The notes under the pieces are model-generated. The model saw only the letters and a program-made list of their open reading frames with translations, was not told where the DNA came from and did no database searches. Below are positions 1 through 6,439 of a stretch of DNA of 9,107 bases, in pieces. Position 1 is the first letter of the stretch, and every line of letters begins with the position of its first letter. Made by a program: the position numbers and the translations under genes. The DNA comes from an uncultured Prevotellaceae bacterium (GTDB lineage Bacteria; Bacteroidota; Bacteroidia; Bacteroidales; Bacteroidaceae), in assembly GCA_945827465.1 (NCBI GenBank), contig CALZOH010000132.1, positions 1 to 9,107 on the forward strand, given 5' to 3'.

Positions 1-16
1 CTTTATCTTTCATCAT
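1..16 (-). CDS. 5' end of a gene downstream of the sigma factor (partial)
   Basis: On the minus strand an ATG at 16-14 overlaps the sigma factor stop TGA at 15-13, giving the ATGA overlap usual for translationally coupled genes. Reading on gives Met-Met-Lys-Asp-Lys before the window ends; the second ATG (13-11) is an alternative start. Genes in this place after ECF sigma factors are often anti-sigma or small membrane proteins, but five codons cannot show that. Function unknown. Confidence 0.4.
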
Positions 17-489
17 AGTTTTAATCTTGTTTTTAGTTTGTCGCGACCTCGCGAAAGTTGTTTCTTCACAGCTTCTTCGCTCGTATCCGTTATCTTAGAA
101 ATATCTCGGATAGAGTGCCCATCAAGGTAAAACAGTACAATGGCAGCCCGCTCCTTGGGAGGCAAGGTGGCGAGAGCAAGGTAGAGCTCATGACGGGCAT
201 ATTTTGCATCCATGTCACTTGTATCTAAGAATGATCTTGCTTCATCTATGCTTTCAAATGTATGTTGGGCTGCCTTATGATTGAGAAATGTGTTCTGCGC
301 AATTTTAAAGAGCCACGACCGAAAGCGTCCCTTATCTTGATAACCCACTGAGGCAAGATATGCCTTGACCAAAGCTTCTTGAGCAATATCGTCAGCATCA
401 TCCTTATTGCCACAGCAGAGGGCGAGCAAGAATCCACGAAGTGCTTCCTGCTCGTCGTTGACCAATTTTATGAACTGCTCACGCGTCAT
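13..489 (-). CDS. ECF-type RNA polymerase sigma-70 family factor
   Basis: This 158-residue protein is a typical two-domain ECF sigma factor, which directs RNA polymerase to a small set of promoters. Region 2 covers about residues 10-75. It has the acidic DDADDIAQEALVKAY stretch that contacts the core enzyme, then the FRSWLFKIAQN helix used for -10 recognition. Region 4 covers about residues 103-158, with LPPKERAAIVLFYLDG, then a helix-turn-helix (IRDISKITDTSEEAVKKQL) and the basic tail SRGRDKLKTRL for -35 binding. No region 1 or 3 is present, and the length is normal for the class. It starts 5 bases after the stop of the upstream membrane protein gene and its own stop overlaps the next start, so the three are probably one transcript. 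The signal it responds to cannot be read from the sequence; the membrane neighbour is a candidate partner by position only. Confidence 0.93.
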   Translation of the reverse strand: MTREQFIKLVNDEQEALRGFLLALCCGNKDDADDIAQEALVKAYLASVGYQDKGRFRSWLFKIAQNTFLNHKAAQHTFESIDEARSFLDTSDMDAKYARHELYLALATLPPKERAAIVLFYLDGHSIRDISKITDTSEEAVKKQLSRGRDKLKTRLKL

Positions 490-494
490 TATCT

Positions 495-947
495 CTATTT
501 TACCTGTCGCAGGTTTTGTTCCTCTGCCTCCATCTCCTTGGCGAGCATCTTCCTGCCTACGAAATAGCTTATCATAAACGCTATGCCAACAGCAAGAAAA
601 ACTGCACCAAGGAATCCAAATACATTAAAATCTTCTCGATAATGGCCGCCAGTATATGCAAAACATCCAATAACAGCTAATAACCCTACTCCAAGGAAAA
701 CAGAAACAAGCCCTATCTGCAATTTTTGCAGGAGTTTTTCCTTCAGCAATTTTTCGGGAGTATTCAATTTTCTCACCAAATTCTCAATGTCAATGTTGGC
801 ATTCTTCTCAAGTGCTGCAAGAATAATTTCTTTCTTAATCTTCTCCGAATCCATCTTTCTTCGTAAAAATAGAGAAATTACTGTAATGGGTAAAATAACA
901 CTTACTCCCATTATCATTATAATACCAAAGATATCGTAACTATCCAT
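495..947 (-). CDS. Small inner-membrane protein, DUF6249-like
   Basis: This 150-residue protein has a hydrophobic segment at about residues 6-28, a charged helical middle at about 29-75, and two more hydrophobic segments at about 78-98 and 107-129, followed by a charged tail rich in Glu and Lys. The middle part (KKEIILAALEKNANIDIENL, then a Leu/Lys-rich helix) resembles the DUF6249 proteins of Bacteroides, which commonly sit beside ECF sigma genes; that assignment is from memory of the family. It is the first gene of the operon, 5 bases before the sigma gene. A role in controlling the sigma factor is possible but inferred only from position. No enzyme motif is visible. The start at 947 is the first ATG of the frame and leads directly into the first membrane segment. 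Confidence 0.75.
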   Translation of the reverse strand: MDSYDIFGIIMIMGVSVILPITVISLFLRRKMDSEKIKKEIILAALEKNANIDIENLVRKLNTPEKLLKEKLLQKLQIGLVSVFLGVGLLAVIGCFAYTGGHYREDFNVFGFLGAVFLAVGIAFMISYFVGRKMLAKEMEAEEQNLRQVK

Positions 948-1156
948 AAACTAAAATTATTTTTGATGTTAAACTTCTTGTTATTTATTGAACCGATTCA
1001 TACTAACAACAAGAAGAAGCTGAAAAGGTGACATCGCTAATGTGATTTATTTTCTCAGCAATCATATAATGCCAGTATGAGTTGACACGATAAGATTATT
1101 AGCAATGTTTGTCCGCAAGAAGAATTATCCGTCTGTGTTGCAAAAACAAATTAGTT

Positions 1157-1172
1157 TGTCATTAAAATGACA
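1157..1172. terminator. Perfect dyad after the peptidase gene (possible terminator or operator)
   Basis: TGTCATT (1157-1163) and AATGACA (1166-1172) form a perfect 7-bp stem with a 2-base loop. An outer 5-bp pair, TTAGT (1151-1155) with ACTAA (1182-1186), encloses it. Read on the minus strand it lies about 30 bases after the peptidase stop and is followed by a T-rich run, so weak termination is plausible. It is A+T-rich and lacks a GC stem, and it also lies upstream of the sigma operon, so an operator role is an alternative. The rest of the 948-1201 gap shows no gene and no convincing promoter for the operon at 947. Confidence 0.35.
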
Positions 1173-1201
1173 GAATAACAGACTAAAATTATCACTTCTG
1201 A

Positions 1202-3466
1202 CTACTTCACATCATCCCAGGCTGGCGGTTCAAGGCCCATCAGATGCTTCACGAAGAAGTCATAACGCTTATGCTCACCATAACTTCCACCCATCGTATG
1301 GCGCTCACCGGGCAATACGACCAATTCAAAGTTTTTTCCAGCCTTAATGAGAGCCGAAACCACTTGCATGGTAGACGCCGGATCGACATTATCATCCATT
1401 TCTCCTACTACAAGCATCAACGGACGTTTCAATAAATGAGCATTGGCTACATTCGAGGCTTTCACATAGGAACTGTCAATAGGATAGCCCATCCAAAGTT
1501 CATTCCACCAAACTTTGTCCATTCGATTATCATGACAACCGCAAGCACTATAGGCAGCTTTATAGAATTCAGGATGGAACAAGACGGCCGCCGTACTTTC
1601 TTGTCCACCGGCCGACGCTCCAAAGATGCCTACTCTCGAAGTGTCAATACTGGGATAGCGACCTGCAGCAGCTTTAAGCCAAGCTATGTGATCAGGAAGT
1701 CCTGCATCTTGCAGATTCTTATAGCAGACAGTTTCAAAGTCACGTGAACGGAAAGATGTTCCCATTCCGTCTACCTGCACCACGATAAATCCTAGTTCAG
1801 CCAAATTAGTCATGTCCCATAAGAAGGGACGAAATGATTTGGGAACATATTGACTACCCGGTCCGGCATAGATATATTCTACCACAGGATAACGTCGGGT
1901 AGAATCAAAATGAGTTGGACGCACAATGACTCCCCAAATATCAGTCTTACCATCTCTACCCTTGGCACAAAACGATTCGGGAGCTCTCCAACCAGCCTGC
2001 AACAAACGTGAAATATCGGCTGTAGCCAATGTTTTCAGCAATTTTCCATCCAAAGCACTGCGAAGTTCCGTAACGGGAGGAGTAGATATGGTGGAGTACG
2101 TATCGATCAGATACTTCCAATCTGATGAAAATACAGCAGAATGAGTTCCCTTTGACGGTGTTAAACAAGTGAGATGACGCCCATCAAAATCCACTCGGTA
2201 ATAATGGATAAAATATGGATCTTCATTCTCTACCCCACCATTGGCAGAGAAATAAATAAGGCGCTTTTCCTCATCCACTTTCAACACTTCGCGTATATAC
2301 CACTGCTGACGAGTTATCTGCTTGGGTTTCCCCACCGATTTCCGGTCAAAAAGATAAAGATTCTTATAACCATCACGTTCACTGGCCCAAAGAATATGAC
2401 GTCCATCACTTAAATGACGAGACCAAAGAAAAGGATAGTTAACATATTTATCACTTTTCTCTTCTATCAAAGTACGAACCTGTCCGGTTTCAGTTGATAG
2501 TTCCAATAGTCGATACACTTGATGACCACGCTCATTATATTCAAATGTGATGGCACGACTATCTGCATCCCAACGCACTGATTCCACCCAATAGGGATTA
2601 GGAAATAACGTTGTCGAAGGCTCTATCACTTTACCAGACTTCACATGCATCAAACAAGGAACTTTAAAGTTGAGTTCATCGCCAGGTTTGGCATATTCCT
2701 GCTTGTGCAGCACGGGTTGTACTTGTCCAACCGGTGACGACTCCACATAATATACGTAATGCTTTTCTGCCGGTCTAAGTTTACAAGTTGCCAGCCACTG
2801 CCCATCGGGTGACCATTGCAGACGCGAAGAATAATAGAACGCCTGCGTACCATTCATCGTCAAGCAATGTTCTTTACGGTTCTTTACATCACGTACCCAA
2901 ACATTATTATCACGAATAAATGCCTCCGTACTACCATCAGGCGACAGAATGGGAGTTGTAGCTCGCTCATCATCCACCTCCATCCAATGACGCTGACGTC
3001 CCTGACGTCTATTACCATTCTGCTGCCGTGCCGTCAGTTCATGACTGACCAAATGATATTCATAATTGTTTCCTTGAAAAGAAAACCGAATCTTACTTGC
3101 GTTGGCATCATAAGAAAAGCCCTCTAGCCTCACCTCTTCCAGTTTCAACACACGACCCAATTTGTCAGACAAAGCTATTCTCAATTCTTCTATATCAAAC
3201 AGTAGTCGGTCAGACAAATCTTCACCATTCAAGAGCCTGTATTCACGTTTGCCTTCTTGGTTTTGCAATACATACCAAAAGGAAGCACTCCCCTGCCCTT
3301 CCACGGCATGAGGAGATAGATCTAAATTCACAGCCTTACCAGCAAATTGACTATACAAACCATTTGCTCGGCGATAAGATTCAACCAAATCTTGTGACCA
3401 TAAACATTGACAACATAAAAAAAACACAAGCAAACTGCTATTTTTGAAAAAACTCAACTTTTCCAT
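1202..3466 (-). CDS. Secreted S9-family serine peptidase, dipeptidyl peptidase IV-like
   Basis: This 754-residue enzyme should cleave short peptides, probably dipeptides from N-termini, outside the cytoplasm. Residues 1 to about 24 form a signal peptide: Lys near the start, a Leu/Val/Phe core, then CLWSQ. No lipobox is clear. The middle is the beta-propeller seen in DPP IV-type enzymes, with repeated blade words such as LSPDGSTEAFIRDNNVWV and WSPDGQWLATCK. The C-terminal part, from about residue 500, is the alpha/beta hydrolase domain. The nucleophile lies in GASAGG (Ser618), the acid in GEMDDNVDP (about Asp691), and the histidine in GERHTMGG (His723). The length fits S9B enzymes. A DPP IV double-Glu substrate motif is not obvious, so exact specificity is open. 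The gene is monocistronic as far as visible. Its 5' end is duplicated just upstream, but this frame is intact; the start at 3466 is the one joined to the full protein. Confidence 0.9.
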   Translation of the reverse strand: MEKLSFFKNSSLLVFFLCCQCLWSQDLVESYRRANGLYSQFAGKAVNLDLSPHAVEGQGSASFWYVLQNQEGKREYRLLNGEDLSDRLLFDIEELRIALSDKLGRVLKLEEVRLEGFSYDANASKIRFSFQGNNYEYHLVSHELTARQQNGNRRQGRQRHWMEVDDERATTPILSPDGSTEAFIRDNNVWVRDVKNRKEHCLTMNGTQAFYYSSRLQWSPDGQWLATCKLRPAEKHYVYYVESSPVGQVQPVLHKQEYAKPGDELNFKVPCLMHVKSGKVIEPSTTLFPNPYWVESVRWDADSRAITFEYNERGHQVYRLLELSTETGQVRTLIEEKSDKYVNYPFLWSRHLSDGRHILWASERDGYKNLYLFDRKSVGKPKQITRQQWYIREVLKVDEEKRLIYFSANGGVENEDPYFIHYYRVDFDGRHLTCLTPSKGTHSAVFSSDWKYLIDTYSTISTPPVTELRSALDGKLLKTLATADISRLLQAGWRAPESFCAKGRDGKTDIWGVIVRPTHFDSTRRYPVVEYIYAGPGSQYVPKSFRPFLWDMTNLAELGFIVVQVDGMGTSFRSRDFETVCYKNLQDAGLPDHIAWLKAAAGRYPSIDTSRVGIFGASAGGQESTAAVLFHPEFYKAAYSACGCHDNRMDKVWWNELWMGYPIDSSYVKASNVANAHLLKRPLMLVVGEMDDNVDPASTMQVVSALIKAGKNFELVVLPGERHTMGGSYGEHKRYDFFVKHLMGLEPPAWDDVK

Positions 3467-3476
3467 TGTAAGAATA

Positions 3477-3584
3477 TCAGTAACTATGTCGCAAAGTTAA
3501 AACAAAAAGGCAGTGCATCGTGGATTGACAACATAAAAAAAACACAAGCAAACTGCTATTTTTGAAAAAACTCAACTTTTCCAT
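3477..3584 (-). pseudogene. Truncated duplicate of the peptidase 5' end (35-codon upstream ORF)
   Basis: The second copy of the peptidase start codon (3582-3584) opens a frame that repeats the first 20 residues of the signal peptide. It then crosses the duplication junction into former promoter DNA and ends at TGA 3477-3479 after 35 residues. The stop lies 10 bases before the real start at 3466. A transcript from the outer promoter copy would carry this peptide as a leader; it has no domain. It is most likely a by-product of the duplication, though it could affect translation of the real gene by coupling or by ribosome capture. Confidence 0.75.
3492..3499 (-). promoter_or_regulatory. Peptidase promoter -7 element, proximal copy
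   Basis: On the minus strand this reads TAACTTTG, a full match to the Bacteroides -7 consensus TAnnTTTG. The start codon is 25 bases further on, leaving a short leader. A good -33 TTTG is not seen at the usual spacing. The DNA upstream of this copy is now the duplicate, not the original sequence, so its strength may have changed. Confidence 0.6.
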
Positions 3585-3609
3585 TGTAAGAATATCAGTA
3601 ACTATGTCG

Positions 3610-3617
3610 CAAAGTTA
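3610..3617 (-). promoter_or_regulatory. Peptidase promoter -7 element, distal duplicated copy
   Basis: This is the same TAACTTTG word, 118 bases further upstream. It keeps the original flank toward the divergent isomerase gene. A transcript starting here would include the 35-codon truncated leader ORF before the true gene. Confidence 0.5.
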
Positions 3618-3650
3618 AAACAAAAAGGCAGTGCATCGTGGAGAAAGTAT

Positions 3651-3658
3651 TAAATTTG
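3651..3658 (+). promoter_or_regulatory. Promoter -7 element of the isomerase gene
   Basis: TAAATTTG matches the Bacteroides -7 consensus TAnnTTTG and lies 37 bases before the ATG at 3696. The leader that follows is A+T-rich with no Shine-Dalgarno, as usual for the phylum. No clear -33 word is seen. It sits 33 bases from the distal peptidase -7 word on the other strand, so the two divergent promoters are almost back to back. Confidence 0.55.
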
Positions 3659-3695
3659 CTCCATCAAACATATCTTATTTTTAAATAATATCATC

Positions 3696-4520
3696 ATGAA
3701 ACGTCTATTTTCTATAATGGCATTTGCTGCCGCAATGTTGTTCTGCCTACCAGGCCATGCTCAATTGGTTGAAGGTCCACGAGGTTCTGACGATTTCCAA
3801 ATTGGTATCGCCGGATACACCTACCGTAGTTTCAACATAGACCAAACACTGGAATACCTCAAAAGTTTGGGCGTAAAGTATCTTTCAATAAAAGATTTTT
3901 GGCTTCCTCTTAACTCTACTAAGGAAGAGATGGAAGCATTCAAACAAAAATGTGCGCAATATGGTGTAGAAGGCTATATTTTAGGACCTATTTACATGAA
4001 TAACGAAGCTGAAGTCGACCGTGCTTTTGCTTATGCCGCACGTTATGGTTCCAAAGTATTTATTGGTGTACCCAAATATGAATTGATAGACTATACGATC
4101 AAAAAAGTAGCCGAAACCGGCATCAAAGTAGCCATCCACACTCATGGTCCAGACGGTGCACCTTTCCCCAATATCCGTAAGGTGGTTGAAATGGTTAAAG
4201 ACCCTAAATTAGGCGTAGGTTGCTGCATGGACTTGGGTCACAGCGTACGCATGGGTGAAGACATCATCAAAGATATGAAGCGTTACAAAGATTGGATTTA
4301 CGACATCCACATCAAAGATGAATCAGCTGCATCAAAAGCAGGACAGACTTGGGAAATGGGACGCGGCGTTATGGACTTCAAACCCATCATCAAAACACTC
4401 CGTCAAATCAAATACAAGGGAAAAGTGTCTTTGGAGTTTGAAAAAAATGGAAAGAATCCACACCCCGGCGTTGCTGAATCCATCGGTTACTTGCGCGGCA
4501 TTTGCGATGCTACCAAATAA
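3696..4520 (+). CDS. Secreted sugar phosphate isomerase/epimerase-like TIM-barrel protein
   Basis: This 274-residue protein belongs to the xylose isomerase-like TIM-barrel superfamily (AP endonuclease 2 fold), whose members isomerise or epimerise sugars and related keto compounds with a divalent metal. Residues 1-22 are a clear signal peptide ending in GHAQ, so it acts outside the cytoplasm. The barrel follows: GIAGYTYRSF is the first strand, KYLSIKDFWLP the second, VAIHTHGPDG (His148, His150) a middle strand, and CMDLGH (Asp179, His182), YDIHIKD (His205) and VSLEFEKN (Glu247) supply likely metal ligands. The length is normal for a single-domain member. Secreted versions are common in Bacteroides beside glycan-use genes, but no such neighbours are here, so the substrate is unknown. 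It is transcribed away from the peptidase and its frame shows no damage. Confidence 0.88.
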   Translation: MKRLFSIMAFAAAMLFCLPGHAQLVEGPRGSDDFQIGIAGYTYRSFNIDQTLEYLKSLGVKYLSIKDFWLPLNSTKEEMEAFKQKCAQYGVEGYILGPIYMNNEAEVDRAFAYAARYGSKVFIGVPKYELIDYTIKKVAETGIKVAIHTHGPDGAPFPNIRKVVEMVKDPKLGVGCCMDLGHSVRMGEDIIKDMKRYKDWIYDIHIKDESAASKAGQTWEMGRGVMDFKPIIKTLRQIKYKGKVSLEFEKNGKNPHPGVAESIGYLRGICDATK

Positions 4521-4537
4521 TTAACACCTTGCATCGC
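4504..4537 (+). repeat. Inverted repeat spanning the isomerase stop
   Basis: GCGATGC (4504-4510, inside the last codons) pairs perfectly with GCATCGC (4531-4537), with a 20-base loop that contains the stop codon. It may protect or end the transcript, but no T-run follows, so a rho-independent terminator is not supported. Confidence 0.4.
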
Positions 4538-4543
4538 TCATCA

Positions 4544-4587
4544 AGAAATGCGGAATTTCTATCTGTTTTCGCAAATCTAACAGATAG
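4544..4587 (+). promoter_or_regulatory. Two overlapping hairpins between the isomerase and the DUF262 operon
   Basis: Stem A is AGAAAT (4544-4549) with ATTTCT (4555-4560). Stem B is CTATCTGTT (4559-4567) with AACAGATAG (4579-4587), 9 bp perfect with an 11-base loop. The stems share bases 4559-4560, so both cannot be fully formed at once. They could end the isomerase transcript, or act as an operator or attenuator for the operon starting at 4679. No T-run follows. The rest of the gap to 4678 is A+T-rich and holds no clear TAnnTTTG promoter. Confidence 0.4.
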
Positions 4588-4678
4588 GATAACTATTGGA
4601 GTATGTGGTAAGATCAATGGATACCAAAGTATGGATTTGAACAGCTAAACAATACATTAAGTTATATAATAACCTGAT

Positions 4679-6436
4679 ATGATAGATATATCTAAAGAGC
4701 AGATATTGGAATTTGCCAACAAGGTATTTCCTAATCAGGCTGTAAATCTTGGAGATGGAAATTGGTGGTATATTCAAGCAGGTACACTAATGGGAGAATA
4801 TTTGCACTACGAATACCATAACGAAAAAGTACATCTGCATATAGAAGGTCCAAATTGGCGTCCCATAAGGAATTACTTCGATAGAGTTGTAACCGACCCA
4901 CGAATAGTAGCAGAACATTGGTGGAGAAAACGTTGCTGCTTGACATTGCAACGCGACCTTTCGTCTTGGAATGAAATTCAAGATGCTTTCTTGGAAATTG
5001 ACAGAATCATGCGGCCACATATATTAAATTTTGAGCGCAGTCAAGGAGTATGCAATAGGGTCAATGATAATCAGATTGAAAGCGATGTTGATGCACAAAA
5101 AATTAAAGTTGGTGACTTAATGTCGCTTTCCAATCTACACATACCAGAATACCAACGCCCGTATCGATGGAACTACAAGAATGTTGAACAATTACTTAAC
5201 GATATAAACAATGCTCGTGCGAATGGAAAACAAGATTACTTGATAGGCAGCGTTATTTTACATAATAAAGACAATCTACTTGAAATTGTGGATGGACAAC
5301 AACGTATAACAACGTTGTATCTTATCGAAAGAGCCTTAGATTGCAAAAGTGATTTGCCTAAATTAGAATTCAACCATACAGACTCTTTCTGTCATATACG
5401 TGAAAATAGCAATTTTATACGGGAATGGATAGAATTTAATCTTGTCCAATCTGACAGACAAGATTTCCTCAATTATATATCTAATTGCTGCCAGGTTGTC
5501 AGAGTAATAGTAAAACAATTGAATGAAGCGTTTCAGTTGTTTGAAACTCAAAACGGACGAGGAAAAGAATTGGAAGCCTACAACTTGTTGAAAGCATACC
5601 ATATCCGTGCTATGGTATCATCCTCACGCAAAGAAAAAATTGATTGTGATGTACGATGGGAGGATGCAGCAATATATACCAACAAAAATAACGCTCCAAG
5701 AGATCTCCTACGACAACTTATCAATGAGCATTTGTACCGATGCAGACTATGGTCTCGAAGCGAGGATGCTGGACGATTTTCAAAGCAACATGTCGATGAA
5801 TTCAAAGGTTTCACAATTGACAGAGATTCCCCTATTGAATTTGCCTATCAGAATAGTCTCGTGCAACAGCAAATTGCTACAAATTTAATGCAATTGATGA
5901 ATACCGGGCTTTTGAAAGTAAAGAGCCGTTTTAACCACGGAGATCCGGACAACATTTCGCCATTTGCCAATATCAACCAACTCATTGTAAACGGTAAGCC
6001 TTTCTTTGATTGGGTTGAAACATACATTGAAATATATAAAAGAATTTTTATGCAACCAGATTCTTCTCAGCTATCTGGTTTCAAAGACTTTTATCGCTCT
6101 TTTTGCAAATATGAAGGCTCTCAACGCAGTGGTGACAGCTATATAAGAGATGTGTATAAATCAGCAATAATCCTCATTTTTGACAGATTCGGAGAAAAAG
6201 GTGTAAATCATCTCTATAAAGCTGTATATATCTGTCTCTATCGAATACGATTAGAAAAGAAACAGGTGCGATATGCCACAATGAGTAGTCATTCTTCTTC
6301 AGGGTGGATTTTTGCCCAAATAAACCATGCCAAAAGCATTTCTGATTTGTCTGAAATTATCAACAGAGCTTCTGTATACCAGAAAAAGACATTGAGGAAT
6401 TTTGTGGTAAATAAGGTAATTGAATTATTTGATTAG
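4679..6436 (+). CDS. DUF262 (GmrS-like) protein with extra N-terminal domain; first gene of a putative defence pair
   Basis: This 585-residue protein carries a DUF262 domain, the ParB/sulfiredoxin-like NTP-binding module found in GmrSD and SspE restriction proteins. Visible landmarks are IPEYQRPYRW (155-164), IVDGQQRITTLYLIE with the DGQQR signature (205-209), and FETQNGRGKELEAYNLLKAY (288-307), the conserved Asn-x-Arg-Gly helix. The C-terminal part is helical. I see no DUF1524 HNH motif, so this protein probably does not cut DNA itself. Residues 1 to about 135 are an added domain I do not recognise: short aromatic strands (YLHYEYHNEKVHLHIEGPNW), then two amphipathic helices. The start at 4679 is the first ATG of the frame; no Shine-Dalgarno is seen. 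The next gene begins 3 bases after its stop, so the two are co-transcribed. Codons are more A/T-rich than in the flanking enzyme genes, which suggests transfer. The anti-phage role is inferred from family and context. Confidence 0.85.
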   Translation: MIDISKEQILEFANKVFPNQAVNLGDGNWWYIQAGTLMGEYLHYEYHNEKVHLHIEGPNWRPIRNYFDRVVTDPRIVAEHWWRKRCCLTLQRDLSSWNEIQDAFLEIDRIMRPHILNFERSQGVCNRVNDNQIESDVDAQKIKVGDLMSLSNLHIPEYQRPYRWNYKNVEQLLNDINNARANGKQDYLIGSVILHNKDNLLEIVDGQQRITTLYLIERALDCKSDLPKLEFNHTDSFCHIRENSNFIREWIEFNLVQSDRQDFLNYISNCCQVVRVIVKQLNEAFQLFETQNGRGKELEAYNLLKAYHIRAMVSSSRKEKIDCDVRWEDAAIYTNKNNAPRDLLRQLINEHLYRCRLWSRSEDAGRFSKQHVDEFKGFTIDRDSPIEFAYQNSLVQQQIATNLMQLMNTGLLKVKSRFNHGDPDNISPFANINQLIVNGKPFFDWVETYIEIYKRIFMQPDSSQLSGFKDFYRSFCKYEGSQRSGDSYIRDVYKSAIILIFDRFGEKGVNHLYKAVYICLYRIRLEKKQVRYATMSSHSSSGWIFAQINHAKSISDLSEIINRASVYQKKTLRNFVVNKVIELFD

Positions 6437-6439
6437 TAG

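Larger units (their letters stand above)
3406..3641. repeat. Perfect 118-bp tandem duplication over the peptidase start and promoter
   Basis: Copy 1 is 3406-3523 and copy 2 is 3524-3641, identical at every base compared, including an 8-A run and a 6-A run. The match extends one further base (3642). The unit contains 61 bases of the peptidase 5' coding end, the start codon, and 57 bases upstream including a TAnnTTTG-type promoter word. Because 118 is not a multiple of three, copy 2 is out of frame with the true gene. The lack of any divergence implies a very recent duplication, or an assembly error. Confidence 0.97.

Noticed and set aside
1436..3447. Plus-strand open frames opposite the peptidase
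   Set aside because: They are shadows of the strongly coding minus strand, with no recognisable motifs or promoters.
1202..3466. Peptidase gene broken by the 118-bp duplication
   Set aside because: The duplication leaves one complete copy of the start, signal peptide and frame; only the upstream DNA is altered.
3406..3641. Target-site duplication of a transposon
   Set aside because: The two copies abut with nothing between them, and 118 bp is far too long for a target duplication.
4679..6436. ParB-type partition protein
   Set aside because: DUF262 shares the ParB-like fold, but there is no ParA neighbour or ParB DNA-binding helix-turn-helix, and the DGQQR and NGRG motifs are those of DUF262.
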